64,000 nt of DNA from Ascarosepion bandense (GCA_037127315.1 JBBBDQ010001269.1:2235001-2299000); one strand, 5' to 3'. Counted from the stretch's first letter, positions 51,028 to 62,054 are shown. The notes: a model not told the origin generated them from the sequence alone. Translations and numbers: made by a program.

Positions 51028-52290
51028 GATAAAAACAAATTTCTGAATCTGGGTGCTTTGCCAAGTAGCTTTGAGTTTTGTTTAACGGCATATCAACCTC
51101 TGGGTTATTTAAAGCCAAAAAGTGGGGTTTTAAGGTATTTTTTTATGTTCGGTTATAGTGAAAAGGTTGATTTAGTCAAATTTGAATTAATTGTTTTTGT
51201 TTTTATTCTTCTTTATTTTAAAAAAACTGAACATGTCTTCTAGTTTTGTATTTAAAAATGTTTTGCTGAGAATAATTTTTTCCTTTCAAAAATTTGTTAT
51301 GGTAATATTTTTTTTTCTTCAAAAATGTATATATTTCTATGAAAGTTTATTTTTATACTTTCATAGTGTTTTGACCTACTTTGGGGGGTTAACTTTTTGC
51401 CCATAGCTGGGACCCTAACAGGTCCTACCACTCCGAGTCAGAATAGACCTGGGAACAACAGCAATCAAGATGTGGTTCCATGCTCCTCACAACCTCCCAA
51501 TTACAGGCCTTGCTGCTGGATGCAATTTACCGTCATTCCCAGAACCTCGCCGAGTAGTACTAGTTAAGATGTTTGCCTGCGGTTTTAAGTTCGAGTCTCT
51601 CTTGTTGTTATATATTTTATATATATTTGTATTTATAGTTGAAAATACTAAATGTCAGTGCAGAGTAAATCCTTTCGGCTTTATAGACTTCATGTGGCGA
51701 GAATCTAGTTTTTTGTATTCCAACGTTGTTAAGCAAAGTAAAGTTAATCATGAGTTCTTTGAGAATCCAGTTTGCCAGGCATTGTTCATGAAAGACAATC
51801 TCATATATTTGTATATACTTCTGAGATGAGGTAGTATTAAAACTTAATTACAATAATTGGACTGTTGTCCTAAATCTTTATTGTCATGTTTACGATGTTT
51901 CGACCGCTTTACGCTCCAGCCTTTATCAAAATGTAGAAATCTTTAGCCGAATCCTGGGGTATATCATTTTTATCCCATGTAAGTTGCCACTTCCGGATAT
52001 CATGTAGTTATCACCATTTAACTCAAGACTTGAGTAAAGAACAGTGAAGCTTAAATTTATAATTCTGTCTAAAAACTAATGGGAGTGATCACGTTCGTCT
52101 GTGTGAGAGATATTGTCCGAGTAAGTTTTTTCCACAGATCTAGAAGACTAATTCACGAGTCTATAAAAAGATTGTGTGCGTTTGCTTCGCTTTGTGCTCG
52201 AGAAAAAAAAACTTTTTACATTTATGAAGCATTTTTGTTGTCAGTGGTGAGTATTTTTAAGCATTTGCTAGTCTCTCATCATACCTTCCC
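51024..52290. other. Unassigned, with a PLE-like motif and a tRNA-like B box
   Basis: The sequence near 51570-51595 (TTTTAAGTTCGAGTCTCT) resembles a B box, but no tRNA fold is evident. Near 51890-51925 the complement GCGGTCGAAACATCGTAAAC with upstream TTTTGATAAAGGCTGG has the style of PLE terminal repeats. The frame 51470-51829 (119 codons) has no recognised domain. Confidence 0.35.
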
Positions 52291-52299
52291 ACACGAATA

Positions 52300-52450
52300 T
52301 CTTCTTCTTCTTCTTCTTCTTCTTCTTCTTCTATGTGCCCTGTCCTTTGAGGACGTAGGCGATCATGGATTTCCACGTCTCCCTATCCCTGGTGGCTCTT
52401 AGCACACTTTCTCCTGTTACACCATGCAACCCCAGTTCTTTCACCCACTA
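52300..52450 (-). mobile_element. RTE-like LINE 3' end with (GAA)n tail
   Basis: On minus the sequence ends GAGGACGTAGGCGATC-type (complement CTACGTCCTCAAAGGACAGG), GGCACATAG and (AAG)n of about 33 bp (52301-52333). Only the last roughly 120 bp of the LINE remain. Confidence 0.8.
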
Positions 52451-52529
52451 GCTCAAACCCATAAATCTAGAATATAAATGTATAGAAACTAACATGGCCA
52501 CAAAATGAGGGATCAGTTTTTATATATAT

Positions 52530-52856
52530 ATTTTTTAATCATATCACCGAGAAAGGCGGTAACGCCACTGATGTGCAGGGGTCTACGTAAGAGTGAAAAG
52601 ATTGGAAAAGAGAAAAGAGAAAGCCGGAAACCACATCCTAAACAGGGAACAAGGGATGAGCCTCTTCACCTCTTCAATAGACGTGGGTGGAGCGTGAACC
52701 GGGCTATAGGTTAGTCTATCTACTCCAATTGAAAAAAAAAAGGAAAAGGAGTGAGAAGATTGGAAAAGAGAAAGCCGGAAACCACATCCTAAACAGGGAA
52801 CAAGGGATGAGCCTCTTCACCTCTTCAATATACGTGGATGGAGTGTGAACCGAGAT
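52530..52856 (-). mobile_element. CR1/Jockey LINE tail inserted in a 95-bp repeat
   Basis: The minus-strand LINE 3' tail (52535-52600) and UTR carry a tandem duplication: 52598-52703 recurs at 52752-52853 (GGAAACCACATCCTAAACAG). It splits a sequence that is continuous at 53450-53545 (AGAAACT..GGCCACAAA..GATCAG | AATATAGAATTGATCCC), giving an empty-site comparison inside the window. Confidence 0.75.
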
Positions 52857-52937
52857 GATTATAATATAGAATTGATCCCGTGTTTTATACCCACATTATA
52901 ATTTCTTATAAACAGTTGGCATATATATTATTTTTCT

Positions 52938-53445
52938 AGGACGTAGGCGATCATGGTTCTCCACGTCTCCTTATTCCTGATGGCTCTTAGCAAGCTTTCT
53001 CCTGTTACATTACGTAACCTCTGTTCTGTCATGCACCTGATCATGTCCTTCAAATATGTTATCCGCTGCTTTCCTCTGTTTATTTTTCCCTCTATCTGGC
53101 CTGTTAGTATCAGGTTCTCCAAGCCCGCCTTCCTCATTGCATGTCACAGGAACTTCAGTTGTCTCTTTCTGATGCTCAATATTAATCTTATTTTCGTTGC
53201 TATTCTTTCCAACACCTCATCGTTGCTCACGTGCTCGGTTCACGATATCCGCAGCATCCTTCTGCAGAACCACATTTTAATTACTTCAAGTTTTTCCTTC
53301 ATCTTCGATTATATTGTCCAATATTCACTGCTGTATTGAAGAACTCACATCACATAGCAATCCAGTACTCTCTTCTTTGTTTCTAGCGAAATTGTCCTGT
53401 TTCTTAATACTTTACTCAACTTCTGGAATGCCTCCTTGTGCTTTT
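52938..53445 (-). mobile_element. RTE-like LINE, minus strand, part 1
   Basis: The minus strand reads KAGLENLILTGQIEGKINRG then KQRITYLKDMIRCMTEQ (53137-52928) and further upstream YSSEYWTI-like and KKRVLDCYVMxVLQYSS sequence in broken frames. The 3' terminal (GAA)n is lost. Confidence 0.8.
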
Positions 53446-53547
53446 GGATCTCAGGAATATAAATGCATAGAAACTGCTGTGACCACAAAGTGATGGTTCA
53501 GTTTATATATTGATTGTAATATGGAATTGATCCCCCACTTTATATCC

Positions 53548-53915
53548 AGTGTTCTTCTGTAGAACCACATTTCAGTAGCTTCAAGTTTTTCCTTCATCTT
53601 TGATTATATTGTCCAATATTCACTGCTGTATTGAAGAACTCACATCACATAGCATTCTAGTATTCTCTTCTTTTTTCCTGTGTCTTATTACTTTACTAAG
53701 CTTCTGGAACGCATCTTTCGCCATGCCGATTAGCCTTCGGATCTCTGTTTCGCACTTTCCATCTCCTGTTAGAACACTTCCTGGGTATTTAAATTTTTGT
53801 ATCTGCTTGATTTTAGTATCCCGACCTGCATTTGGCATTTTGGGTTGCTCTTTTTACTGATGACCATGCATTCAGTTTTCTTGCAGTTTATTTGTAGGCC
53901 TTTATGACAACAAAC
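53548..53915 (-). mobile_element. RTE-like LINE, minus strand, part 2 with duplicated segment
   Basis: 53553-53713 repeats 53253-53435 of part 1 (TTCAAGTTTTTCCTTCATCT, TGTATTGAAGAACTCACATC). Upstream coding reads IKQIQKFKYPGSVLTGDGKC and ETEIRRLIGMAKDAFQKLSK (53838-53620). Either two insertions or one element with an internal duplication. Confidence 0.8.
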
Positions 53916-53919
53916 CTTT

Positions 53920-54620
53920 GCAAAGTCATATGCATTTGCGTTTACGTAAATAGTTGTGTATGGATAAGAAACTTACAGATCAAATATTGAGACAGACTGA
54001 CACGCAGATGGCAGAAAAAACTATGATTCTATGAAAGATAGAAAAATTGACGGGCAAACGAAGACAAAATACAAGCAACAAACAGACAATCTGACAGACA
54101 GACACTAAGTATTTCTCTTGTACTGCGTTCATACTTTCTTGCACGATTCTTAACACACGGACTGCGTTAGATTAGGCGAATTTAATAAGATATCAGTCTT
54201 TTGCGGGTAGAAATCAGTCACTTTTTATCTTTTTCGTCTACCCGCATTTGTTTATTGGATCGGTAAATATTTAGGATTTATTTGATTTGGTCAAGAGTAG
54301 ATATTTACCCTACTCCCCCACTGGATCGAGATGTGACAGAAGGTTTTTATTTTGACGTGGGGAGCCCGAATGCGTACGGACGGGCAAAGGAACAAAAATT
54401 CCACACTCCATCTCATTTGATGAAAAGTAAATACTATTTCTGTCTGAAATTCTGTGATTGATGAGTTATCATTATCTACGTGATTCATGGTCAGATTTTC
54501 ATCTTTGTTATCAGATATGCAGATCGTTTAATATATAGCCACTCGAGTTATTTGCGATAAAATACCCTTAGAATAGTTTTGTACCCATGTGTTTCCCTGA
54601 TAATAGCTTTAATAACAGGA
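53920..54620. other. No feature recognised
   Basis: No supported gene or repeat. Confidence 0.45.
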
Positions 54621-54625
54621 CTTTT

Positions 54626-55365
54626 TTTTAATCGTTTCACCTCAAACAAGGCGGTAACGCCACTGATGCACAGGGGGCTACATAAGAGAAAAAGATTTAG
54701 ATAGAAGAAGAATAAAGAGAAAGAAGAACCAGGTACAGGGAGTGTCAGAGAAAGGAGCAAGAGAAGGACGGGAATACAGGTGTGAAGACAGTTGCGAAGG
54801 TAGAGAGAAAGTAAAAGATACACAGGGTGATGTAGAAAGAAATGGAGTAAAGTGGTTAAGAAATGTGTATTGACATTGCATTTAAATTCCTGAAGAATGT
54901 AACCGTCAGGAAAGCAAGAGCATGAAAGAGAGTTCCACAGACAGGAAGTGCGAGAAAAGAAGCTGATGGAGTAGAATTTTCGGCTGCATTTGGTTGATCT
55001 AACTGTGAATGGGTGGGACACAGTTGCCAGTCTGGTTGCACGGGTATACTAATGTGGTAGGGGCACCAGTGATTTTAGTTCGTCAGATATTTGTAGAACA
55101 GGCAGAGGCAAGTCACATCCTGTCGGTGAGAAAGTGGCTGAAGTCGAACCTCCAAGTCGGTACCTATCACATTACTTGATTCTCATTTGGAGCCTGTCAA
55201 GAACACTGAGATGAACGCGGGGGTGCCTGATCATATATGACAGCATTATTCCATGCTGATGGACGGATGGTTGAATTTTATATGTACAAGATGGATTCAG
55301 GCGTAAATAACATCTTGGCACGACACAGTGATCCAACATACTTAGCAGTGGATTTCGGATTTAAA
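54626..55365 (-). mobile_element. CR1/Jockey-type LINE, minus strand 3' part
   Basis: The minus strand contains the 3' tail (54626-54690), a frame with FFSRTSCLWNSLSCSCFPDG (55021-54548) and decayed upstream sequence with HLVHIKFNHPSISME-like remains up to about 55365. Confidence 0.8.
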
Positions 55366-55369
55366 TAAC

Positions 55370-55810
55370 TATAATGTGTTGATAAACCGTAAAAAAAAAT
55401 AATTCGTCAATAATCTTTCATTTTGTTATAACAATATTTCGGACGTTATGTCATGCCGCCTTCTTTACGTGTTTGTCAATTGAAGAAATTTTCAAGGTAT
55501 TATGCACCATAGAGTTTATTTATTATCACGTGATAATTCGCCTCTATGTTTTTTATTCCAATTTATGTTACATTTGAATCTGTAGCACAAAAAATTACTC
55601 AATGGAACAGTTATAATTAAAACGTAAAAAAACAAAAAACAAAAATGAGTCTCAACTTAAAACAAGAGAAGTTTTATAATAGGGATCAAACACGAATCTG
55701 GAATTACATAAAGGAATATCTAAAAAGATCTTTTTTCCCTTCTAACAAAAACATTGTTCAAAGCGAAACGCATACCTTTAGTAGAACTTATTGATTTAGG
55801 CCGGTTGATA
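55370..55810. other. No confident feature
   Basis: The block near 55425-55470 (complement GGCGGCATGACATAACGTCC then GAAATATTGTTATAAC) has the look of a PLE terminal repeat, but there is no partner here. Confidence 0.35.
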
Positions 55811-55818
55811 TAAATATG

Positions 55819-56126
55819 AGCGTTGTGGTGCATTGGATATCGGCTCGGAACGAGAAGCCGGGGAGCCGACTTCGAATTCCAGCCGAATTCATTGCATTCA
55901 CCTACGCCCAAATACCCTTGGGAAAGGGATTAATCCGTATATTCCTTCCAGTTATGGGCTAAATAACAGGACAGATTAGGTTCTATAGCCTTGGTCGGCA
56001 ACCAGTCTACCGCAGAAAGCAATGGTAACCTACTGCGGGATAATCTTCTATCCAGTCAGTCATGTCTCTTTCGAGACATGATCGCCCAAGCGTGTATCAC
56101 GTATGGAACTTAACTGACTGAATGAA
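55819..56126 (+). mobile_element. SINE family A, full copy
   Basis: TGAGCGTTGTGGTGCATTGG head, GACTTCGAATTCCAGCCGAA, AACCTACTGCGGGATAATCT, the terminal hairpin CATGTCTCTTTCGAGACATG and GTGTATCACGTATGGAACTT. It is followed by a LINE tail at 56137. Confidence 0.88.
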
Positions 56127-56136
56127 GATAATATTT

Positions 56137-56865
56137 TTTTTTAATCATTTCACCCCGGGCAAGGCGTAAATGCCACTGATGTGCGGGGGGCTACATAACT
56201 GAAAGCAAATTAATTAGAGGAGGGAGAAGAGGATTACAAACCAATTAGGAAGAAGCAGTAGAAAGATGAAAATGCAGGTGTGATGACAGTTGCAAGGGGG
56301 GGGGAGAAAGGGAAGGATATACGGGGTGGGGAAGGGCTAGAGTCATGTGGTTAATAGATGAGTATTGACATTGCATTTAAATTTCTGGAGATTGTAGCCG
56401 TCAGGAAAGCAAGAATATGGGAGCGAGTTCCACAGGAAGGAAGTGCGAGAGAAGAATCTGCAGGAGTAGAATTGGCGTCTGCATTTGGCTAACCTAACTT
56501 CGAATGGGTGGGATCCATTTGCCATTCTGGTTGCACGAGTAAACACCTGTTGAGGAGGCACCAGTGTCTTAAGTTCGTCTGAGCAGAAGCCATGAAAGTA
56601 CTTATAGAACAGACAAAGGGAGGCCACATTTCGTCGGTGGGGAAGTGGCTGTAGTCGAGCCGCCAAGTCAGCACCGATCACGTTACTAACTCTCCTTTGG
56701 AGTCTGTCGAGAACACTGATGTGAGCGGCAGGGGCACCTGACCATAAATGGCAGCAGTACTCCATGCAGGGTCGAATGGTAGACTTGTATATATGCAGGA
56801 TAGATTCAGGCGGAAAGAACGTCCTGGATCGACGCAGTGACCCAACCTTCTAAGCAGTGGATAAT
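56137..56865 (-). mobile_element. CR1/Jockey-type LINE, minus strand 3' part
   Basis: Tail at 56137-56200, then the frame 56765-56343 in one piece, reaching upstream into FRLNLSCIYTSLPFDPAWST in a shifted frame (56887-56678). It ends next to SINE B. Confidence 0.85.
56343..56765 (-). pseudogene. LINE ORF C-terminus
   Basis: 140 codons: MEYCCHLWSGAPAAHISVLD, RLQRRVSNVIGADLAARLQP, LFYKYFHGFCSDELKTLVPP and FFSRTSFLWNSLPYSCFPDG, ending FKCNVNTHLLTT. This is the least disrupted C-terminus of the family in the window. The start is only the first in-frame Met of a truncated copy. Confidence 0.85.
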
Positions 56866-57083
56866 GATTAAAGCTTCTACTGGTCATAAAGTGGGGGATC
56901 GGTTTTTTATTGCTATGAAGTAATAAACTGATCCCCCACTAATTACTAATACAACCAGTCTCTTCTCCCTTCAGCTATAGTTTGAATAGCAAGATAGAAA
57001 ATCTTCCGCCAAGTCAGTCATGTCTCTTTCGAGACATGATCGCCCAAGGGTGTATCACGTATGGAACTTAACTGACTGACTGA
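56866..57083 (+). mobile_element. SINE family B, internally deleted
   Basis: ATGATTAAAGCTTCTACTGG head and the GTGGGGGATCGGTTT/AAACTGATCCCCCAC hairpin. The body jumps to the CATGTCTCTTTCGAGACATG hairpin and ends GTATCACGTATGGAACTTAA. Confidence 0.85.
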
Positions 57084-57085
57084 TA

Positions 57086-57480
57086 TAAATACATTTAAAT
57101 AAATAAATATATATATATATATTAAAACGTAGATCTACTCCTCTATCTAATCCTACAGCAGTCGATCGTCCATTTATTTTATTGAAATTTATTTTATGAA
57201 AAGAATCAGTGTCATCACTGGACGAAATTTTTTTCTACATTTTTTGCCCTGTCTTCTATCTTGAAATTGACAATAAATTCAATTTCTTCTTTAAAAATTT
57301 ATTTCAGTTTTTCATTCCAGATTTGTTCGTTTTAATTAGAAAGACTAAAAAATGTTGATTGCAAGTGTCAAGATAAAATAGATCAAAATGATGAACGAAA
57401 GAAAATGCGAATTGTAAAGAATAGAGAGTCACGATAGTATGAATAATTTAATTTCAGGAGTAATAGAAATAATATTACTA
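57086..57480. other. No feature recognised
   Basis: AT-rich spacer with a short TA run at about 57105-57122. Confidence 0.45.
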
Positions 57481-57482
57481 CT

Positions 57483-57824
57483 TGTTGTGGATTCCGAGTG
57501 AGAAACCACACAAAATAATAAATAACAGAAACAGATATGGATAGAGAAAATGTAAGTTATATTGAACAAGATATACAAACTGGAACACGGGTTAGTCAAT
57601 TCAGGAATACTATTAGTAGAAATCAATACATACAGTCTTGCAGTGAAATAGTATGTCCGGGTAGTGAGTCTATATCCAAACAACTCCAACTAACTCTGCA
57701 CCAACTTACTGACCAACTAGGCAATTCTACAACTCCTACAACTGCCATTCTCTATAAAGGCAGGATTATATGTGCACATCAGGCGAGGCCATTCTTGTAT
57801 ACAAAAAGGGGCGATCCCACAACA
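57483..57824. mobile_element. Solo LTR, 342 bp
   Basis: It begins TGTTGTGG and ends CCACAACA, a perfect 8-bp inverted repeat with TG...CA. The same start and end occur at 16612-17732. No clear target duplication. A TATAAAGGCAGG stretch at about 57753 could be the TATA box on the plus strand. Frames within are not conserved. Confidence 0.65.
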
Positions 57825-57961
57825 CAACTATCATATTACTCATATTTATGGCGTATCTTAATTATACAAGTTTACCCCTGCTGTCAAAAATGAGTGCAAA
57901 ATATTCACGGGGTTTATTAGTTGTTTCCCTACAGGTTATCTCCCCTGAACATCACATGAGC

Positions 57962-57962
<1 letters not shown>

Positions 57963-58003
<41 letters not shown>
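57963..58003. repeat. (TA)n microsatellite
   Basis: About 40 bp of TA dinucleotides just before the PLE-type terminal repeat. Confidence 0.95.
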
Positions 58004-58009
<6 letters not shown>

Positions 58010-58029
58010 GAATAGGGAACGAAGAAAAA

Positions 58030-58390
58030 CTATTTTTTCTAACAACGTCCAAAACATTAATTTAAAACTATATAGAGCTGTGAATATTTATTATAAATTA
58101 TATTTTAGAACATGTACAATATTTTTATATATCCACTACAAATCGTACATTTGTTTCGACATTGAAACTGCAATGTCTCATCAGGTGTTAAATTTGTCTA
58201 CAAAATTCCAAGACGTTCATTAATCAACTATATTCACTACCCACACCACTTGTTCAAAATTTAAACGGACAATTCACAAGACTTATTCCCTTATCACTAA
58301 CCCCCACCAACATCCCACACACAACTCGCCAAATATAAGAAAAAGGGCTTTCCATTCCTGTTCACACCACCTGACTGTAAAATTTTATTT
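58030..58390 (-). repeat. PLE-type terminal repeat with hammerhead
   Basis: The minus-strand counterpart of 14590-14760, longer here. It is bounded by (TA)n tracts (57963-58003 and 58395-58442). It contains a well-paired hammerhead (58134-58187). Assignment to a PLE rests on the known association of hammerheads with PLE terminal repeats. Confidence 0.6.
58134..58187 (-). ncRNA. Hammerhead ribozyme, second type
   Basis: Minus strand: CTGATGA (58184-58178), 7-bp stem II GACATTG/CAATGTC with a 6-nt loop, GAAA (58157-58154), 6-bp stem III ACAAAT/ATTTGT with a 5-nt loop, and a TA cleavage site at 58138-58137. Stem I starts with CAC/GTG (58187-58185 with 58136-58134) and is short. All core bases are consensus. 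The stems differ from the SINE-H ribozyme, so this is a separate lineage. Confidence 0.75.
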
Positions 58391-58392
58391 TA

Positions 58393-58444
<52 letters not shown>

Positions 58445-58446
<2 letters not shown>

Positions 58447-59330
58447 TAATTACTTAATTATTTTACTAAATACAGTATCTTAAATTTCATGTAGAATAAA
58501 GTTTAAATGTATTTTAATCAGGCCGAGTAACGTTGATGTACATCGTATTCTTAATCAAACCTGAACAAAATATGAGAATGTTTTAAGTGAATTAAACAGA
58601 TAATATTTAGATATTTACATCTAGACATATTCAGTGATATGCGTGCCATGTTGTTTCACTTCCTTTCGCCATATTAAGTAGATTAATGATTCGAGCCTCC
58701 GAGAACTTGGCATCATTCGTTCATTGATTTTTTAAAAAATTCTCTTCTGCTTCGATATCTAACAATACTTGTAGCAGGTTTTATTGCTTCCTAGAGACCT
58801 ACTTAGTTTGAATATTGCATTTCATACTCTTGTATACCTCATTTAATGATGGACCACCAATTTTTATTGGATTAATATCTGGAAATACTGGAACAATTCC
58901 ATTAATTTGATGTTTTTGAAATTTTCTTGTCGAGGTCGATAACAAAGAAAATTACCAAATGTCAAGTAGTAATTTTTTTATGAAAATATATTTTAGCTGA
59001 AGCTTTCTTGGTTGCAATTTATTAAAAAAATGTCTTCTTCAAGGTTATCATAACAGAAAAATTTGAAATTTACAACATTAACTGAAAATATTACTCCGTC
59101 TTCACATTGTTTTCTTCCGGATATTTTATTTTGACAAATAAGTTTTGACATCGCTGTTCTCTGAAAAAAAAAACTCATTGTTTTGTTTTTTCAAAGATAA
59201 TAAATTCAGTTTTGAATGTTGTGATGTATTTCTTTGCAGGTTTCGTTCGCAATAATACCTACATCAAATTACCTTTTGCCATCAACTCTACTTTTTCTTT
59301 TCTACTTTTTCATTTTTCGCAAATCACGTA
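58445..59330. other. No feature recognised
   Basis: AT-rich sequence ending in (TA)n at about 59334-59383. Confidence 0.45.
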
Positions 59331-59331
59331 A

Positions 59332-59384
<53 letters not shown>

Positions 59385-59385
<1 letters not shown>

Positions 59386-59777
59386 TACCGGTAGTAAATA
59401 TTAGGCCACCACAGTGTTTTAAAAATTATGTATTTCATACTATTTTTTAGTATTTATTGCCAATTGAATAATTGTAAATGAAAATAGAATGGTTCTTTTG
59501 TAAATAGTGCATAATAAGATGTGGATTAAACGAATTTATAAATATTTAATAATTACCTATATTGCAGATTCATCAATGGAAGAATGAAAAAAATTAGGGT
59601 GATTCGGACGAGTTCATCTTTGCTTCCTTGCCTTGTAAAATTTTGCAAAGTAATAATAACAAAAGAACAATTCTATTTTCATTTGGAATTATCCACTTGG
59701 CAATAAATATGAAAAAATAGTATGAAATACATCATTTATTTTTAAAAACTGGGGTGGCTTAATAATTATAGCCGGTA

Positions 59778-59779
<2 letters not shown>
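59385..59779. mobile_element. MITE-C, complete copy between (TA)n
   Basis: It begins CTACCGGTAGTAAATATTAG and ends in the complement AATAATTATAGCCGGTAG. Interior as in 23688-24039. (TA)n lies on both sides, so the TA target cannot be dated. Confidence 0.85.
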
Positions 59780-59811
<32 letters not shown>

Positions 59812-59813
<2 letters not shown>

Positions 59814-59985
59814 AATCTACAGGATGCGATGGGTAAATTGTCGCTATATGCCTTGTAAAATTTTGCAAAGTAATAATAACAAAAGAACCATTCTATTTTC
59901 ATTTAGAATTACCCACTGAAATAGTATGAAATACATCATTTCTTTTAAAAACTGGGGTGGCCTAATATTTATGTGCGGTAGTGTA
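59812..59985 (-). mobile_element. MITE-C half copy
   Basis: From TTTTGCAAAGTAATAATAAC to AACTGGGGTGGCCTAATATT and GCGGTAGTG. It is preceded by GATGGGTAAATTGTCGCT, a short sequence that also flanks the half MITE at 31490-31676. Confidence 0.8.
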
Positions 59986-60052
59986 TATATATGTGTGTGT
60001 TTGTGTGTGTGTGTGTCTGTATGTGTGTGTTTGTGTGTATGTTTTTGTATAT

Positions 60053-60099
<47 letters not shown>

Positions 60100-60100
<1 letters not shown>

Positions 60101-60595
60101 GGGGAGAGACATAGTTTGCGACAAGTATCAATAATTAATAGCAGATAGACAGATATAGATTTTCTTATTGTATATCACGTTCGATATTTCAACCCTTTCG
60201 AATAATGCCTGTCGCCATATAATTTTTCACGTTATCTACATTAAAATTTTGCAGATGTAATATAAGATATAATAAAATGGACATCTAGACTAGCATGCGA
60301 TAGGTACAGTTTTGTCCTATGCCTTAAGTTTCTGCAAAACTAAAAATAACAATCTGATAACTGGACTCATTTTATTAAATAGTCTCTTTCTATCGAAAAT
60401 TTTATGCGGACTTTAGTCATGATGAGAAACCTGTTCCTAATATCGATTCACTCAGCTTGACACAATCACTTTCTCAGATCAGTTATTAAAACTGGCTTCG
60501 AGTGAATGAATCAATGATCAATTTTCTTCGAGCTCTGAACACCGACGCTACAGAATTTCAATGAATAGGAAAATTATCTCTTTAGTACTTCTAAA
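60100..60595. other. No feature recognised
   Basis: AT-rich spacer after GT and TA microsatellites (about 59990-60095). Confidence 0.45.
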
Positions 60596-60597
60596 AA

Positions 60598-60911
60598 GGA
60601 TGTGCGTTGTGGTACAGTGGATAGCGGCTCGGAACGAGAAGCCGGGGAGCCGAGTTCGAATTCCAGCTGAATCCGTTTTATTCACTTACGCGCTAATATC
60701 CTTGGGAAAGGTATGAATCCGTCTCTTCCTTCCAATTATGCGTTAAATAGCAGGACAGATTGGGTTCTATAGCCTTGGTCGGTAACCAGTCTATCGCAGA
60801 AAGCAATGGCAACCTACTGCGGGATAATCTTCTGCCCAGTCAGTCATGTCTCTTTAGAGACATGATCGCCCAAGCGTGTATCACGTATGGCAATTAACTG
60901 GCTGACTGATT
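60598..60911 (+). mobile_element. SINE family A, best full copy
   Basis: Head GATGTGCGTTGTGGTACAGT, B-box GAGTTCGAATTCCAGCTGAA, TGGGTTCTATAGCCTTGGTC, AACCTACTGCGGGATAATCT, terminal hairpin and GTATCACGTATGGCAATTAA with CTGACTGA repeats. The closest of the copies to a family consensus. Confidence 0.9.
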
Positions 60912-60924
60912 ATAATATTTGGAA

Positions 60925-61213
60925 TCATGATTAAAGCTTCTACTGGTCATAAAGTGGGGGATCGGTTTTCTATTGTTATGAAGTAATAAACTGATCCCCC
61001 GGTAATTACCATGTAATAATAATACATCTCTTCCCTCTCTAGCTATGAGTCAAATGAAAGGACAGCTTGGGCTTTATAGCCTTGGTCGGCAACCAGTCTA
61101 CCGCAGAAAGCAATGCCAACCTACTGCGGGATAATCTTCTGCCCAGTCAGTCATGTCTCTTTCGAGACATGATCGCCCAAGCGTGTATCACGTGTGGCAC
61201 TTAACTAACTAAC
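60925..61213 (+). mobile_element. SINE family B, full copy
   Basis: ATGATTAAAGCTTCTACTGG head, the stem GTGGGGGATCGGTTT with AAACTGATCCCCC, then the SINE A body and terminal hairpin, ending GTGTATCACGTGTGGCACTT. The spacer to the preceding SINE (AATATTTGGAATC) is like that before 13982. Confidence 0.9.
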
Positions 61214-61215
61214 TT

Positions 61216-61750
61216 CTAAAAGCATCAACAGGAAACGGGGATAGCACATACTATTTGGAAAGAAAATAATGATATAAAATGCTAAGGTCCCAGACTATTT
61301 CAAACAAAATATTAGGAAAGAAACTTATGTCAGTATTGGAAAGGAGCTATAACAGCTACTGGATTTCAGATTTTATGAATTCAAACTGTCGTTATCGCCG
61401 ACCGCTGTGTCATGCTGAATATTTCTTTATAACGAAAGGATTTGTTGTAGAAAGTGTGTGCATAATTCTGATTAGCTTATAATTCGTAGCAAATCGCAAA
61501 TTATTCCCTAGTTACAATGAGGATGTAATACGTAAATCACTTCCTGGTTAGGATCAAGAAATAATAACACATCTTTCAATAAATGGTGCCACTAATAAAA
61601 ATGTCATATAACATTTATGAAGTACTAACCTTCAAATGGCACGTGACAAAATTTGCGCTTAATCGGATTATTAGTGTAGTAGTTATTTAAGTGAAGCCAC
61701 TGTTGCAAATTTTCAAAACAATAAAAAAAAATTCTGAATTTCGGTTGTTA
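61216..61750. other. No feature recognised
   Basis: The frame 61279-61482 (67 codons) has no recognised motif. Confidence 0.4.
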
Positions 61751-61768
61751 ATAAAGCACTGCTTTCTT

Positions 61769-62050
61769 ATGGGAAAACATACTGTTCAAGCAAAGCAATG
61801 GCTTGATAAGTGTTATTTGAAATCTGCCCCGTTGGAAACAACGGTTAAAGAAATTGTTTGCTGATTTTAAACGCAGTCATACAGACGAATAGTTCTGAAC
61901 GTTTAGGTCGCCAAAAAAATCGCAGTTGTACCGGAAAACAAAAAAAAATCCACAAACTCGTTTTGGCCGATCGTAAACTGAAGTTGCCTGAGATAGCACA
62001 GGCTTTGAACATAGCAAGTGGGAGAAACAAAAATAAAACAAGTAAAGAAA
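61769..62050 (+). pseudogene. Mariner transposase N-terminal relic
   Basis: From ATG 61769: MGKHTVQAKQWLDKCYLKSA then PLETTVKEIV and a stop. In shifted frames ERLGRQKNRS and then KKIHKLVLADRKLKLPEIAQ with ALNIASG. The last is the second HTH motif typical of mariner-type transposases, and QWLDKCY is part of the first. At least two frameshifts. The catalytic domain is missing because an RTE-like LINE fragment begins at about 62055. Confidence 0.7.
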
Positions 62051-62054
62051 TTTA

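Noticed and set aside
51540..51600. tRNA-like B box
   Set aside because: I could not find a matching A box or acceptor stem, so I left it as unassigned sequence.
51470..51829. 119-codon frame
   Set aside because: No recognisable domain; it overlaps what may be PLE-style repeat DNA.
57537..57893. 118-codon plus-strand frame
   Set aside because: It runs across the right end of the solo LTR at 57483-57824 and has no domain.
60598..60680. tRNA gene suggested by A- and B-box-like motifs
   Set aside because: The motifs belong to the SINE head. No complete cloverleaf is evident and the unit is repeated with the same 3' body.
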